This document shows, piece after piece, positions 23,956 to 31,707 of a stretch of DNA of 31,707 nucleotides (the first letter of the stretch is position 1; every line of letters begins with the position of its first letter). The notes beneath the pieces were generated by a model that had not been told where the DNA came from, ran no database searches, and saw only the letters and a program-made list of their open reading frames with translations. The stretch lies in assembly GCA_039033995.1 (NCBI GenBank), contig JBCCBP010000041.1:1-31707 (forward strand). The letters run 5' to 3'. The stretch comes from CALBPI01 sp039033995. Lineage in GTDB: Bacteria > Pseudomonadota > Gammaproteobacteria > Steroidobacterales > Woeseiaceae. A program made the translations under genes and the position numbers.

Positions 23956-24500
23956 GAAAACCAGCTACTGGACATTTGCCAGTCATCACGCCAGAACAAT
24001 AAATAACGCAGCGACGCCGGGTAATCGGCGATTTCGACTTTGGCGCGCACGCGCGCGCTGTAGCGACCGTCTTCGGCGAGCAAAGCGGCATCCACCAGTG
24101 GCAACTGGTCAACTCGACCAAGCGTATTCAGGGCCGCAAAAATTGTCGCGAACGACGTCTGCGTGCCGGTGTTTTCATTGCGGATCGTATAGCGCTCGCT
24201 CACTTTGTTGTAGCGCAGCAAATTGACCACCCGCACCTCGGCGACATCGCTATCCGGCAGGAATCGTCGACGTCGTTCTATCGTGTAGTCGAGCTGCACG
24301 CGGAGTGCCAGACCACTGGCCAGCGCCTCTTCGATTCTCGCGGAAAGCTGAAACTGGATACGGGTGGAGGCCACATAGACATCGTCGACGAGTGCTGTCG
24401 AGGACGAGCGCACTTCAACGTTGCCGGTTTGCGCGGCCGCCGGGCTGACCAGTAGGACCAAGACCAGCATAGCAACAACGGTGAGTGCGGTTCGAGACAT
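23937..24500 (-). CDS. DUF4390 periplasmic protein
   Basis: This 187-residue protein has a signal peptide (LTVVAMLVLVLLVSPAAAQ). It shows the DUF4390 pattern: ARIEEALASGLALRVQLDYTIERRRR, then VNLLRYNKVSERYTI and a C-terminal YLLFWRDDWQMSSSWFSW. Function is unknown. It sits between rsmB and ntrY, a conserved arrangement in several gammaproteobacterial groups, and overlaps ntrY by 19 bases. A role in NtrY sensing in the periplasm is a fair guess but unproven. Confidence 0.85.
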   Translation of the reverse strand: MSRTALTVVAMLVLVLLVSPAAAQTGNVEVRSSSTALVDDVYVASTRIQFQLSARIEEALASGLALRVQLDYTIERRRRFLPDSDVAEVRVVNLLRYNKVSERYTIRNENTGTQTSFATIFAALNTLGRVDQLPLVDAALLAEDGRYSARVRAKVEIADYPASLRYLLFWRDDWQMSSSWFSWSLDQ

Positions 24501-24553
24501 TAAATACTGCTAATTAGTGCACGTTGACCGCCAAACCAGCGCCTCGCAGCGCC

Positions 24554-25885
24554 TTAAGCGGCGGTCTTTTGCAATCGCGAGACAAAAAAACCATCCCCCA
24601 ACTGGGCGTCGGGCAAACACTGACTGCCTGACGGGCCGGTGATCATTAGACCGCTATTGTTGTCATCGCGCAACTGCTGATCGAACGCAAAGGCCCTGTG
24701 ATTCTCGCTGAATTCGCCGATTACCTCGTGATTCTCGGCCTTTAGCACGGAACATGTTGCGTAAACCAGACAGCCGCCATCGGCGACCAATGGCGCCAGT
24801 GCTGCCAACAGTCTGCGCTGACGCTCCACCAGCGCCGGGATGTCCGTCGAGCGACGCAACGATTTGATATCGGGATGGCGTCGAATCACGCCGGTTGCAG
24901 AACAGGGGGCATCGATCAGCACACAATCAAATGCTCTGCCATCCCACCATGCCTCCGGCGTCGAGGCATCGCCGACCGCTGTTCGCGCACGATATTTGAG
25001 TCGGTCGAACGTCTCGCTAACACGAGCCAGCCGATCTTCATCCACATCGAGTGCGAGGAGGTCGAGGTTGCCATCGACGAGCTCCAGCAGATGGGCCGCT
25101 TTACCGCCAGGTGCCGCACACGCGTCCAGCACACGCATGCCGGGCTGCACATGGCACAGTGGCGCCACACGTTGTGGGGACCAGTCCTGCACGGAGACCA
25201 CACCATCGGCGAAACCCGGCAGCCGCTCCACGGAGACCGGTTCCGCCAGACGTAACGCCTGTGGTGCTGCAGCAGAAACCTCTGATTGGATGTCGAGCAG
25301 AGCCAGCGCGTGTTGATAGTCCGCCACTGACTGGCGCTGTGTATTGACGCGCAACCACATCGGCGCGCGCTCATTGTTTTGCCGCAGCAGGGATTCGTAA
25401 TGATCTGGCCAGTCTTGCGCGAGTGACTGCGCCAGCCAATCCGGGTGCGACGTCTGTACGGCCAGCGGCTGGCTGGCAAGGTCGGCCAGCAATGCGTCGC
25501 GCTCGCGGACAAAGCGACGCAGGACGGCATTGCATAACCCGCGAAGGCGCGGTCGCCCTATCCGTGTCATTGCATTGACCGTCTCGGACACGACCGCGTG
25601 CTCTGGGGTACGCATTTGCCATAGCTCATACAGGCCGACAGACAACAGCGCGCTGGCCAGATGTTCCTTGGCTGGCAGTGGTTTCGCGACCAGGCATTTG
25701 AGCAACCACTCCAGCGCGCGCGCATGGCGCAGCGTGCCAAAGCACAGTGCCGAGAATCGGGCCTGCTCGCCATCGCCCAGTTTGGTCAGTTGTTGCGCGC
25801 GTGCGTCGTCCAGTGACCGGCCCTGCCGGAGAACCATGGACACCGCTTTCGCGGCGGCGGCCCGAACCGCCGCGCTGCGACTCAT
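24554..25885 (-). CDS. rsmB: 16S rRNA (cytosine-967-C5)-methyltransferase RsmB
   Basis: The protein has 443 residues. An N-terminal NusB-like RNA-binding domain spans about 5-130. The SAM-binding motif VLDACAAPGGK is at 252-262. DAPCSATGVIRRHPDIK has Cys328, which helps release the product, and ATCSV holds the nucleophile Cys378. It methylates C967 of 16S rRNA. It overlaps the 3' end of fmt by 4 bases, the usual fmt-rsmB (sun) order. Confidence 0.95.
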   Translation of the reverse strand: MSRSAAVRAAAAKAVSMVLRQGRSLDDARAQQLTKLGDGEQARFSALCFGTLRHARALEWLLKCLVAKPLPAKEHLASALLSVGLYELWQMRTPEHAVVSETVNAMTRIGRPRLRGLCNAVLRRFVRERDALLADLASQPLAVQTSHPDWLAQSLAQDWPDHYESLLRQNNERAPMWLRVNTQRQSVADYQHALALLDIQSEVSAAAPQALRLAEPVSVERLPGFADGVVSVQDWSPQRVAPLCHVQPGMRVLDACAAPGGKAAHLLELVDGNLDLLALDVDEDRLARVSETFDRLKYRARTAVGDASTPEAWWDGRAFDCVLIDAPCSATGVIRRHPDIKSLRRSTDIPALVERQRRLLAALAPLVADGGCLVYATCSVLKAENHEVIGEFSENHRAFAFDQQLRDDNNSGLMITGPSGSQCLPDAQLGDGFFVSRLQKTAA

Positions 25886-26853
25886 TCGCCGTTACCCAGG
25901 ATCAGGCCCTGCAGTGGAATCTGGCGGTCGAGTTCCTGCGCGCTGATCCGTCCGCGCCCCGGGCGCTGCACTTCACTGACGCAAACAACACCATCGCCGG
26001 TCGCAACCTGCATACCCTGTTCATCAACGCCGACGATCGCACCAGGCTCCTGCGAGGACTTGAGCGTGGTCAGTGTCGAGCGCCAGCACTTAAGCGGCTC
26101 GCCTGCAAGCATCGCCAACGAGCCTGGATAGGGATTAAACGCCCTGATTCGCAAGTCGATGTCACGCGCCGACCGTGACCAGTCGATTTGTCCGTCGGCT
26201 CGCTGCAGCTTCGGTGCGTAACACGCAACTTCACTGTCCTGTGGGGTTGCCAGCAGCTCACCGGCCAACAGCGCAGGCAGCTTGTCCACCAGCAGATGTC
26301 CACCGAGCTGTGCCAACCGATGATGCAGTTCCACCGTTGTCTCGGTGGCGCTAATGGGCGTGTGTTGCGACGCGAGCACCGGCCCTGTATCCAGGCCGGC
26401 CTCCATCTGCATCAGGCAAACGCCCGTGTGACTATCACCGCTCGCCAGCGCCCAGACGATCGGCGCTGCACCCCGCCAACGCGGCAGCAGCGACGCATGA
26501 ATATTCACACAACCAAGCCGCGGCGCGTCGAGCACATGCTGCGGTAGCAAAAGGCCATACGCTGCGACGATCAGGCAGTCCAGCGTATTGAGCGACAGCG
26601 CCTCAATCAGCGTCTCATCCTTTAACGAGGCGGGTTGTTCGACACGCAATCCTTCTTGTTGCGCCAGCGCCTTCACAGGGCTCGCGCGCAATTTGCGACC
26701 GCGACCGGCTGGCCTGTCGGGCTGCGTCAACACGATTTCGGGGCGATAACCGCCGGCGACGAGATGACGCAGCGCCACGGCTGCGAACTCGGGTGTACCC
26801 GCGAACCCTAACCTTGGCTTGTCGGCGACGCCGTGTTGGTCACTGTCCGGCAG
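25882..26853 (-). CDS. fmt: Methionyl-tRNA formyltransferase, start codon problematic
   Basis: The enzyme formylates initiator Met-tRNA. Landmarks are TQPDRPAGRGRKL, NIHASLLPRWRGAAPI (catalytic Asn/His), SDSHTGVCLMQMEAGLDTGP and a C-terminal tRNA-binding domain. The first ATG/GTG/TTG in frame is GTG 26778 (298 residues), but homology clearly continues upstream: the conserved GFAGTPEFAAV strand lies at about 26776-26808. No canonical start precedes it in this frame. Either CTG 26853 is used (GGAG at 26861-26864, seven bases before it), or the gene starts at GTG 26843, overlapping the def stop, and one base is missing before 26810. The coordinates given assume CTG. The function is certain; the 5' end is not. 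Confidence 0.85.
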   Translation of the reverse strand: MPDSDQHGVADKPRLGFAGTPEFAAVALRHLVAGGYRPEIVLTQPDRPAGRGRKLRASPVKALAQQEGLRVEQPASLKDETLIEALSLNTLDCLIVAAYGLLLPQHVLDAPRLGCVNIHASLLPRWRGAAPIVWALASGDSHTGVCLMQMEAGLDTGPVLASQHTPISATETTVELHHRLAQLGGHLLVDKLPALLAGELLATPQDSEVACYAPKLQRADGQIDWSRSARDIDLRIRAFNPYPGSLAMLAGEPLKCWRSTLTTLKSSQEPGAIVGVDEQGMQVATGDGVVCVSEVQRPGRGRISAQELDRQIPLQGLILGNGE

Positions 26854-27367
26854 TGGCCTGCTCCGCGGAAGGGTTGCGACGATCGCGCAGCAGTCGCTTA
26901 CGGATTCTCTGGCGCTTCAATTGCGAGAGATAATCGACAAACAATTTACCGTCGAGATGGTCGATCTCGTGTTGGATACACACGGCCAGCAGGCCGTCGG
27001 CATCGAGCGACTGGGCATGACCGTCGCGGTCCAAATAGCGTACCGTGATCGTCTCTGCGCGTTCGACGTCTTCGTAATAGCCCGGCACGGAAAGACAACC
27101 TTCCTGCATGACCTCCACCCCGTCTTTGGCGACGATTTCCGGGTTGATCAAAACCAGCGGCTCTGTCTGATCGTCGGATACATCTGCAACAAGAAAACGT
27201 TGGTGAACATCAACTTGCGTGGCGGCCAGACCAATCCCAGGGGCGGCGTACATGGTCTCGAACATATCGTCGATTAGTCTGCGCAACACGTCATCGACGA
27301 CCTCGACGGGGGTCGCCTTGATGCGCAAGCGTGGGTCCGGGAATTCAAGAATCTTCAAAAGTGCCAT
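26840..27367 (-). CDS. def: Peptide deformylase
   Basis: This 175-residue metalloenzyme removes the formyl group from nascent proteins. All three family motifs are present: GIGLAATQV at 44-52, EGCLSVPG at 89-96 with metal ligand Cys91, and QHEIDHLDG at 132-140 with His133 and His137 and catalytic Glu134. The C-terminal tail is short and polar. It is the first gene of the def-fmt-rsmB run and overlaps the probable fmt start. It is divergent from the LysM gene. Confidence 0.97.
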   Translation of the reverse strand: MALLKILEFPDPRLRIKATPVEVVDDVLRRLIDDMFETMYAAPGIGLAATQVDVHQRFLVADVSDDQTEPLVLINPEIVAKDGVEVMQEGCLSVPGYYEDVERAETITVRYLDRDGHAQSLDADGLLAVCIQHEIDHLDGKLFVDYLSQLKRQRIRKRLLRDRRNPSAEQATAGQ

Positions 27368-27463
27368 GTCTGTTACCTGAGATGACGCAAAACACGCCGT
27401 TTTCCGGGGTTTCGAGCGCCAAATGTCAAATTGTGAGTAATCCTACAAAAACCGCCTAAATTT

Positions 27464-27492
27464 TTGACTTTATTAATATAGATGCCGACAAT
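27464..27492 (+). promoter_or_regulatory. Putative sigma-70 promoter for the LysM-dprA side
   Basis: TTGACT (27464-27469), a 17-base AT-rich spacer and GACAAT (27487-27492) make a good match. Transcription would start near 27499, giving a leader of about 138 bases to the LysM gene. No equally good promoter for def was found on the other strand. Confidence 0.5.
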
Positions 27493-27636
27493 GCCAGCAA
27501 CATTCGGGGTCGCTATGGCGTTATGCGGTGAATATGTGACGTACTTGGCAGTTAGTCCAACCGCAGCACGTCATAGTATATGTCATATCTATGGCCAAAC
27601 TGGCTATTCACAACCTGCTTGGAGTTAGCTCGTACC

Positions 27637-28818
27637 ATGCCTCTCGCAGCGCGAAACAGAACAATACATCTCGGCGCGGCCATCGCAGCCTCGGCACTCG
27701 TTACAGGTTGCGGCCTGAACCCGTTTGGACAGAATGACGATACTGCGGTTCCCGTCGCCCAGACCGATCAGAGCGCATCGCAGCCAATATCGATCACTGA
27801 ACCCGTGCGGCGTCCGGTGCAAAATGCACCGCGCGTGACAGAAATGTCGTCGTCCCCGTTGGCGGCTGACGCGCCTGGCGACTACGTGGTGAAGCGCGGT
27901 GATACGCTGTGGGACATCTCAGCCATGTTCCTGCGCGATCCGTGGTTCTGGCCGGAAATCTGGCAGGTGAACCCACAAATCGAAAACCCGCACCTGATTT
28001 TCCCGGGCGATCTGCTGTCGCTGGTGTACATCGACGGCCAGCCGCGCATCATCAATCGTGGCGGATCCAATGCCCGGCTATCGCCTGGCGTACGCGTGAT
28101 TCCGCTCGAGGAAGCAATCACAACGATTCCGTACGAGGCTATTGCCGCCTTTTTGACGCGGGCTGCTGTTCTCGAAAAAGATGAACTCGATAACCTGCCC
28201 TACGTGCTGCAATCGCGTGGTGATCACCTGATCAGCAGTGCCGGCGTTGATCTGTATGCACGCGGCCCAATTAACGGCGTCGGTCGCCGCTACAGCGTTG
28301 TGCATCCGGAAGGCGAGTTAATCGACCCGGACAATGGCGACGTTGTCGGCTACGAAGCACTTTATGTCGGCGATAGCACAGTGAGACGCGAAGGCGACCC
28401 AGCCACGCTGTTCGTCAATCGTTCAACTCGCGAAATATTGGGCGGTGATCGACTCATCGATCAGGAAATTGCGATTCCGCTGACCTTCTTCCCGAAACCG
28501 CCGAACTCGACCATCGACGGTACGATTATCTCGGTGATCGATGGCGTATCGCGGATCGGGCAGTATCAAGTCGTTGTGATCAATCGCGGAGAGCGTGATG
28601 GATTGGCCAGCGGCGATGTACTCGATATTTTTCAGACCGGCGAAGTTGTCCGTGATCGTTATTCCAAAAATGGCTTTTTGGGCTCGGAACGTGTCAAGCT
28701 GCCGGACGAAGACGCGGGTACGCTCATGTTGTTCAAACTCTACGACCGTATCGCCTACGGCTTGATCATGACTGCTCGGACCGACATCCAGACAGGTGAT
28801 CTGGTACGCAGTCCGTAG
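27637..28818 (+). CDS. LysM-domain peptidoglycan-binding lipoprotein
   Basis: The start chosen is ATG 27637, because a lipoprotein signal follows (lipobox LVTGC, Cys25). GGAG stands 12 bases upstream. The frame is open to 27580, but that adds an implausible N-terminus. The protein has 393 residues. A LysM domain at about 82-130 (YVVKRGDTLWDISAMFL, then PGDLLSLVYIDGQ) binds glycan. The rest, about 140-393, is a conserved region of unknown function seen in LysM proteins next to dprA and def in many gammaproteobacteria. It probably links the outer membrane to the cell wall. A terminator follows. Confidence 0.88.
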   Translation: MPLAARNRTIHLGAAIAASALVTGCGLNPFGQNDDTAVPVAQTDQSASQPISITEPVRRPVQNAPRVTEMSSSPLAADAPGDYVVKRGDTLWDISAMFLRDPWFWPEIWQVNPQIENPHLIFPGDLLSLVYIDGQPRIINRGGSNARLSPGVRVIPLEEAITTIPYEAIAAFLTRAAVLEKDELDNLPYVLQSRGDHLISSAGVDLYARGPINGVGRRYSVVHPEGELIDPDNGDVVGYEALYVGDSTVRREGDPATLFVNRSTREILGGDRLIDQEIAIPLTFFPKPPNSTIDGTIISVIDGVSRIGQYQVVVINRGERDGLASGDVLDIFQTGEVVRDRYSKNGFLGSERVKLPDEDAGTLMLFKLYDRIAYGLIMTARTDIQTGDLVRSP

Positions 28819-28841
28819 TCGCCGAACGTCACCTATCGACA

Positions 28842-28875
28842 AGGGCCGGTGGCAGTTGCTACCGGCCCTTTTTTT
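28842..28875 (+). terminator. Rho-independent terminator between the LysM gene and dprA
   Basis: AGGGCCGGT (28842-28850) pairs perfectly with ACCGGCCCT (28861-28869) around a 10-base loop and runs into seven Ts (28869-28875). It should end LysM transcription, so dprA needs either read-through or its own promoter. Confidence 0.93.
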
Positions 28876-28908
28876 ATGGCGCAGCAGTGCGCGCCGGCAG
28901 AGACATGC

Positions 28909-30039
28909 ATGGCAAATTCAACGGACCGCGGCTGGATCAAAGCCGTCATAGCGTCAGCCTACTCAGGCTTGCCAGTCGCCCGAGTCCGTCAGTCGTTTGA
29001 TTCACTGGACGCCATGATCTCCGCCGACGCCAGCACACTGGTCAAGGCCGGCGCCACGGCGCGTCAAGCCACCGTATTACAGGCTGTGCCTGAGACACTG
29101 TGCGACGACGTCGAGCGCTGGCTGAGCACCTCCGGCCATGCGCTCATCACCTTGGACGACCCTCCCTATCCCGAGACTCTGCGCACAATCGACGGCGCAC
29201 CTGCCGGCTTGTTTGTTGATGGAGATGCGACGCTGTTGTCGTATCCCGCTATCGCTATGGTTGGCAGCCGCAACCCGACCGCCGGTGGCGCTGCGACAGC
29301 CCAGGAGTTCGCCGCGCATCTGGCCGCAGCGGGGCTTGCGATTGTCAGCGGTCTGGCCACCGGCATCGATGCGGCCGCGCACCGCGGTGCGCTCGCGAGC
29401 GACGGTGCCACCATCGCTGTGCTCGGTGCCGGTATCGATATCGACTATCCGGCAGGCAACCGCACACTCGCCGATGAAATTCGGCGCAGCGGTGTCGTCG
29501 TCAGCGAGTATCCGCCGGGGCGCAGCGCCAGAAGCTGGCAGTTTCCGGCACGCAACCGAATCATCAGCGGTCTGAGTCTGGGCACCCTCGTCGTCGAGGC
29601 GACGCAGCGCAGCGGCTCTTTGATCACCGCGCGACTGGCCGGTGAGCAAGGTCGATCGGTGTTTGCCATACCCGGTTCCATCCACAACCCGTTGGCGCGT
29701 GGCTGTCACCAGCTTATCCGCCAGGGGGCGCTGCTGACAGAGACCATCGACGACCTTCTGGCCGAGATTGGGCCACAGCTCGGGGAGCGCCATGCTGCAA
29801 TACCCGAGCGCGAGCCCTCGCCCGGTGTGGGCGACGATCAGAGCCATGATCCGGACTACGCGCGGGTACTCGATGCGCTTGGCTGGGACCCGATCAGCGT
29901 CGATACCCTGATCGAAAGAAGCGGATTGACGGCCGCTGAGGTTTCCTCCATGCTCCTGATCATGGAGTTGCGGGGTGACGTATTAGCCGCCGCCGGTGGC
30001 AAATACAGCCGCGCTGGAGACAACCAGGGGTCGACATGA
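28909..30039 (+). CDS. dprA: DNA-processing protein DprA/Smf
   Basis: The start chosen is ATG 28909 (376 residues). ATG 28876 directly abuts the terminator T-run, and a start at 28849 would lie inside the hairpin. DprA loads RecA on incoming single-stranded DNA during natural transformation. The Rossmann-like core shows MVGSRNPTAGG at about 117-127, VSGLATGIDAAAHRGAL, VLGAGIDIDYPAGN, FPARNRIISGLSLGTLVVEA and GSLITARLAGEQGR. A winged-helix domain ends the protein. The smg start overlaps its stop by 4 bases. The gene alone does not prove competence. Confidence 0.93.
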   Translation: MANSTDRGWIKAVIASAYSGLPVARVRQSFDSLDAMISADASTLVKAGATARQATVLQAVPETLCDDVERWLSTSGHALITLDDPPYPETLRTIDGAPAGLFVDGDATLLSYPAIAMVGSRNPTAGGAATAQEFAAHLAAAGLAIVSGLATGIDAAAHRGALASDGATIAVLGAGIDIDYPAGNRTLADEIRRSGVVVSEYPPGRSARSWQFPARNRIISGLSLGTLVVEATQRSGSLITARLAGEQGRSVFAIPGSIHNPLARGCHQLIRQGALLTETIDDLLAEIGPQLGERHAAIPEREPSPGVGDDQSHDPDYARVLDALGWDPISVDTLIERSGLTAAEVSSMLLIMELRGDVLAAAGGKYSRAGDNQGST

Positions 30040-30512
30040 AAGAAAACGTACTAGACGTTCTGATGTATCTCTTCGAGACCTATGTCGACGCGGAAGACCA
30101 GCCCGGCTCTGACGAGAATGAACTGCGCGAAGAATTGTCTCGCGCTGGTTTCCACGATAGCGAGATAGAACACGCCCTAACCTGGCTGGACGGCCTGTCA
30201 GCCAATACCGACCTGATTTCGCACAATCTGCAAACCGAGCGAGGTATTCGCATATTTCGTGAGTCAGAAGCCGCTCGCATCGATGTCGAGGGCCGCGGTT
30301 ATTTGCTTTATCTCGAACAGATAGGCATCTTGCCGCCTGAGCAGCGCGAACTGGTGATCGACCGCCTACTCGCGTTGGAAGCACCGGAAATCGATCTCGA
30401 GCAGATCAAATGGGTCGTGATGATGGTGTTATTCAGTCAGCCCGGGCAGGAACAAGCGTTCGCGCGCATGGAAGGCCTGGTGTTTGAAGAGTGTGAAGGT
30501 GCGCTGCATTAA
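30036..30512 (+). CDS. smg: Smg family protein (DUF494)
   Basis: This 158-residue protein starts in the ATGA overlap with dprA. It begins MKENVLDVLMYLFETYVD, the family signature, and contains GFHDSEIEHALTWLDGL and the C-terminal VVMMVLFSQPGQEQAFARMEGL. The protein is helical and acidic. Function is unknown; the place between dprA and topA is conserved in gammaproteobacteria. Confidence 0.93.
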   Translation: MKENVLDVLMYLFETYVDAEDQPGSDENELREELSRAGFHDSEIEHALTWLDGLSANTDLISHNLQTERGIRIFRESEAARIDVEGRGYLLYLEQIGILPPEQRELVIDRLLALEAPEIDLEQIKWVVMMVLFSQPGQEQAFARMEGLVFEECEGALH

Positions 30513-30543
30513 CGCGTGAGCCCACACTGAGTTTGGAATTTTT

Positions 30544-30560
30544 GCCGCGAACCTCGCGGC
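30544..30560 (+). terminator. Weak hairpin between smg and topA
   Basis: GCCGCG (30544-30549) and CGCGGC (30555-30560) form a 6-bp stem with a 5-base loop. The T-run (GTTTTT) begins several bases later, so this is at most a weak terminator or attenuator. Confidence 0.4.
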
Positions 30561-30626
30561 TTCATTGTTTTTAAAGCAGCGGTTCTGTGCATGGATCACG
30601 GGCCCCAGATAACAACGACGGAACCT

Positions 30627-31707
30627 ATGACGCAAAACCTGGTAATTGTAGAGTCCCCAGCGAAAGCCAAGACGATTGAGAAATATCTCGGCAAGGACTT
30701 CTCCGTATTGGCCTCGTATGGCCACGTGCGCGACCTAATCCCGAAGGAAGGGGCGGTCAATCCCGATCAGGGCTATGAGATGCAATATCGCATCATCGAG
30801 CGCAATGAAAAACACGTCAACGCTATCGTACGAGCACTGAAAAAAGCGGACGCGCTCTACCTCGCCACTGACCCGGATCGCGAAGGTGAGGCAATTTCGT
30901 GGCATCTGCACGAACTGCTCAAAGAGAAAAAAGCGATCGGCGACAAACCGGTACATCGCGTTGTGTTTTATGAAATCACGAAGAATGCGGTGAAGGAAGC
31001 GATCGCAGAACCGCGCGAGCTGTCGAACGAGCTGGTCAACGCGCAGCAGGCGCGACGTGCACTCGACTATCTGGTCGGCTTCAACCTGTCTCCGCTGCTG
31101 TGGAAAAAGGTGCAGCCTGGGCTATCAGCAGGGCGCGTACAGAGCCCGGCACTGCGCATGATCGTAGAGCGAGAGCTGGAAATCGAGGCTTTCAAACCGC
31201 GCGAATACTGGACGCTTGAGGCGGATGTCAGCAAGGGCGATCATGCCTTCATGTCGCGACTGGTCAAATATCAGGGCGATAAAGTCGAACAGTTTAGTTT
31301 CGAGAATGAAAAAACAGCGACCGGCGCGAAAGAAGCCTTGCTGGCGGCCGCCGCCGGCAAGTTGCATGTTGACGCGATTACGCGCAAGCAGCGGCGTCGC
31401 AACCCGACCGCACCTTTCACGACATCGACGCTGCAACAGGAAGCCTCGAGGAAACTCGGCTTCAACACACAACGCACAATGCGGACCGCGCAGAAACTCT
31501 ATGAAGGTATCGACATACCAGGTGAGGGCACTGTCGGCCTGATCACTTACATGCGTACCGACTCGCCGTCGATCGCTCAGGTCGCGATCGACGAGATTCG
31601 CGATGTCATCGTCGAGCGTTACGGAAAGGAAAACCTGCCGGAGACACAGCGCGATTACCGCACTAAGTCAAAAAACGCCCAGGAAGCGCACGAAGCGATT
31701 AGACCGA
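30627..31707 (+). CDS. topA: DNA topoisomerase I, N-terminal part
   Basis: The gene starts at ATG 30627 (GGA just upstream) and runs off the right edge after 360 codons. The enzyme relaxes negative supercoils. The Toprim domain starts with LVIVESPAKAKTI (Glu9) and has TDPDREGEAI with Asp82, Asp84 and Glu86. LSAGRVQSPALRMIVERE precedes the active-site Tyr308 in GLITYMRTDS. The sequence is typical of the bacterial type IA enzyme. The C-terminal zinc fingers lie outside the window. The frame was found by reading the window edge directly, as it has no stop inside. Confidence 0.96.
   Translation, partial: MTQNLVIVESPAKAKTIEKYLGKDFSVLASYGHVRDLIPKEGAVNPDQGYEMQYRIIERNEKHVNAIVRALKKADALYLATDPDREGEAISWHLHELLKEKKAIGDKPVHRVVFYEITKNAVKEAIAEPRELSNELVNAQQARRALDYLVGFNLSPLLWKKVQPGLSAGRVQSPALRMIVERELEIEAFKPREYWTLEADVSKGDHAFMSRLVKYQGDKVEQFSFENEKTATGAKEALLAAAAGKLHVDAITRKQRRRNPTAPFTTSTLQQEASRKLGFNTQRTMRTAQKLYEGIDIPGEGTVGLITYMRTDSPSIAQVAIDEIRDVIVERYGKENLPETQRDYRTKSKNAQEAHEAIRP

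Noticed and set aside
26808..26843. Programmed -1 ribosomal frameshift at the fmt start
   Set aside because: No slippery heptamer of the X XXY YYZ type is present; a CTG start or a missing base is simpler.
28849..28908. dprA start at 28849
   Set aside because: This would place the start codon inside the terminator hairpin; family length fits ATG 28909.
1..31707. Mobile elements, CRISPR arrays, defence islands, tRNA or rRNA genes
   Set aside because: I looked for transposase or integrase motifs, evenly spaced direct repeats and tRNA-like folds and saw none.

Overview
The window looks like chromosomal housekeeping DNA from a free-living, probably aquatic gammaproteobacterium. It carries the def-fmt-rsmB and LysM-dprA-smg-topA neighbourhoods, argS followed by an FtsN-like gene, and ntrYX behind a DUF4390 gene, all typical of that class. 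Base composition is moderately GC-rich, with AT-rich tracts only between genes. A Woeseiaceae- or Xanthomonadales-like relative would fit, but the lineage is a guess. I saw no tRNA, rRNA, insertion sequence, prophage, integrase or CRISPR array.

Layout. 1-252: 5' end of an M16 zinc-peptidase lipoprotein (minus). 253-826: long AT-rich gap with a perfect CRP-type half-site pair and a 19-bp palindrome. 827-2932: secreted metzincin-like metalloprotease, closed by a strong terminator. 3125-6522 (minus): a tight unit reading YHYH lipoprotein, MORN/YwqK-like repeat protein, SCO1/SenC copper protein, then a beta-lactamase-fold serine hydrolase. 6747-8745: a LolA-like periplasmic protein overlapping a predicted outer-membrane protein. 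8728-9841 (minus): thiopurine methyltransferase and an unknown gene. 9934-11756: ferrochelatase and a VOC protein. 12029-13696 (minus): a 5'-3' exonuclease and an HNH endonuclease. 13697-14088: AT-rich gap with a promoter and DnaA-box matches. 14089-19991: priA, argS, FtsN-like SPOR protein, CapA-like lipoprotein. 19965-26853 (minus): ACT protein, ntrX, ntrY, DUF4390, rsmB, fmt. Then def (minus) to 27367. 27637 to the end: LysM lipoprotein, dprA, smg, and topA running off the window.

How the genes work together. def and fmt deformylate and formylate the N-terminal methionine, and rsmB modifies 16S rRNA. DprA, PriA, TopA and the exonuclease handle DNA. NtrY/NtrX is a membrane two-component system, and its regulator appears to have lost the residues for sigma-54 ATPase activity. 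The least explained unit is YHYH-MORN-SCO, which may be an envelope copper or redox module.

Most notable points: DnaA boxes in the leader of priA; an fmt reading frame with no canonical start before its conserved N-terminus; a doubly degenerate NtrX ATPase; the translationally coupled YHYH-MORN-SCO operon; and the CRP-like site plus palindrome between two peptidase genes.
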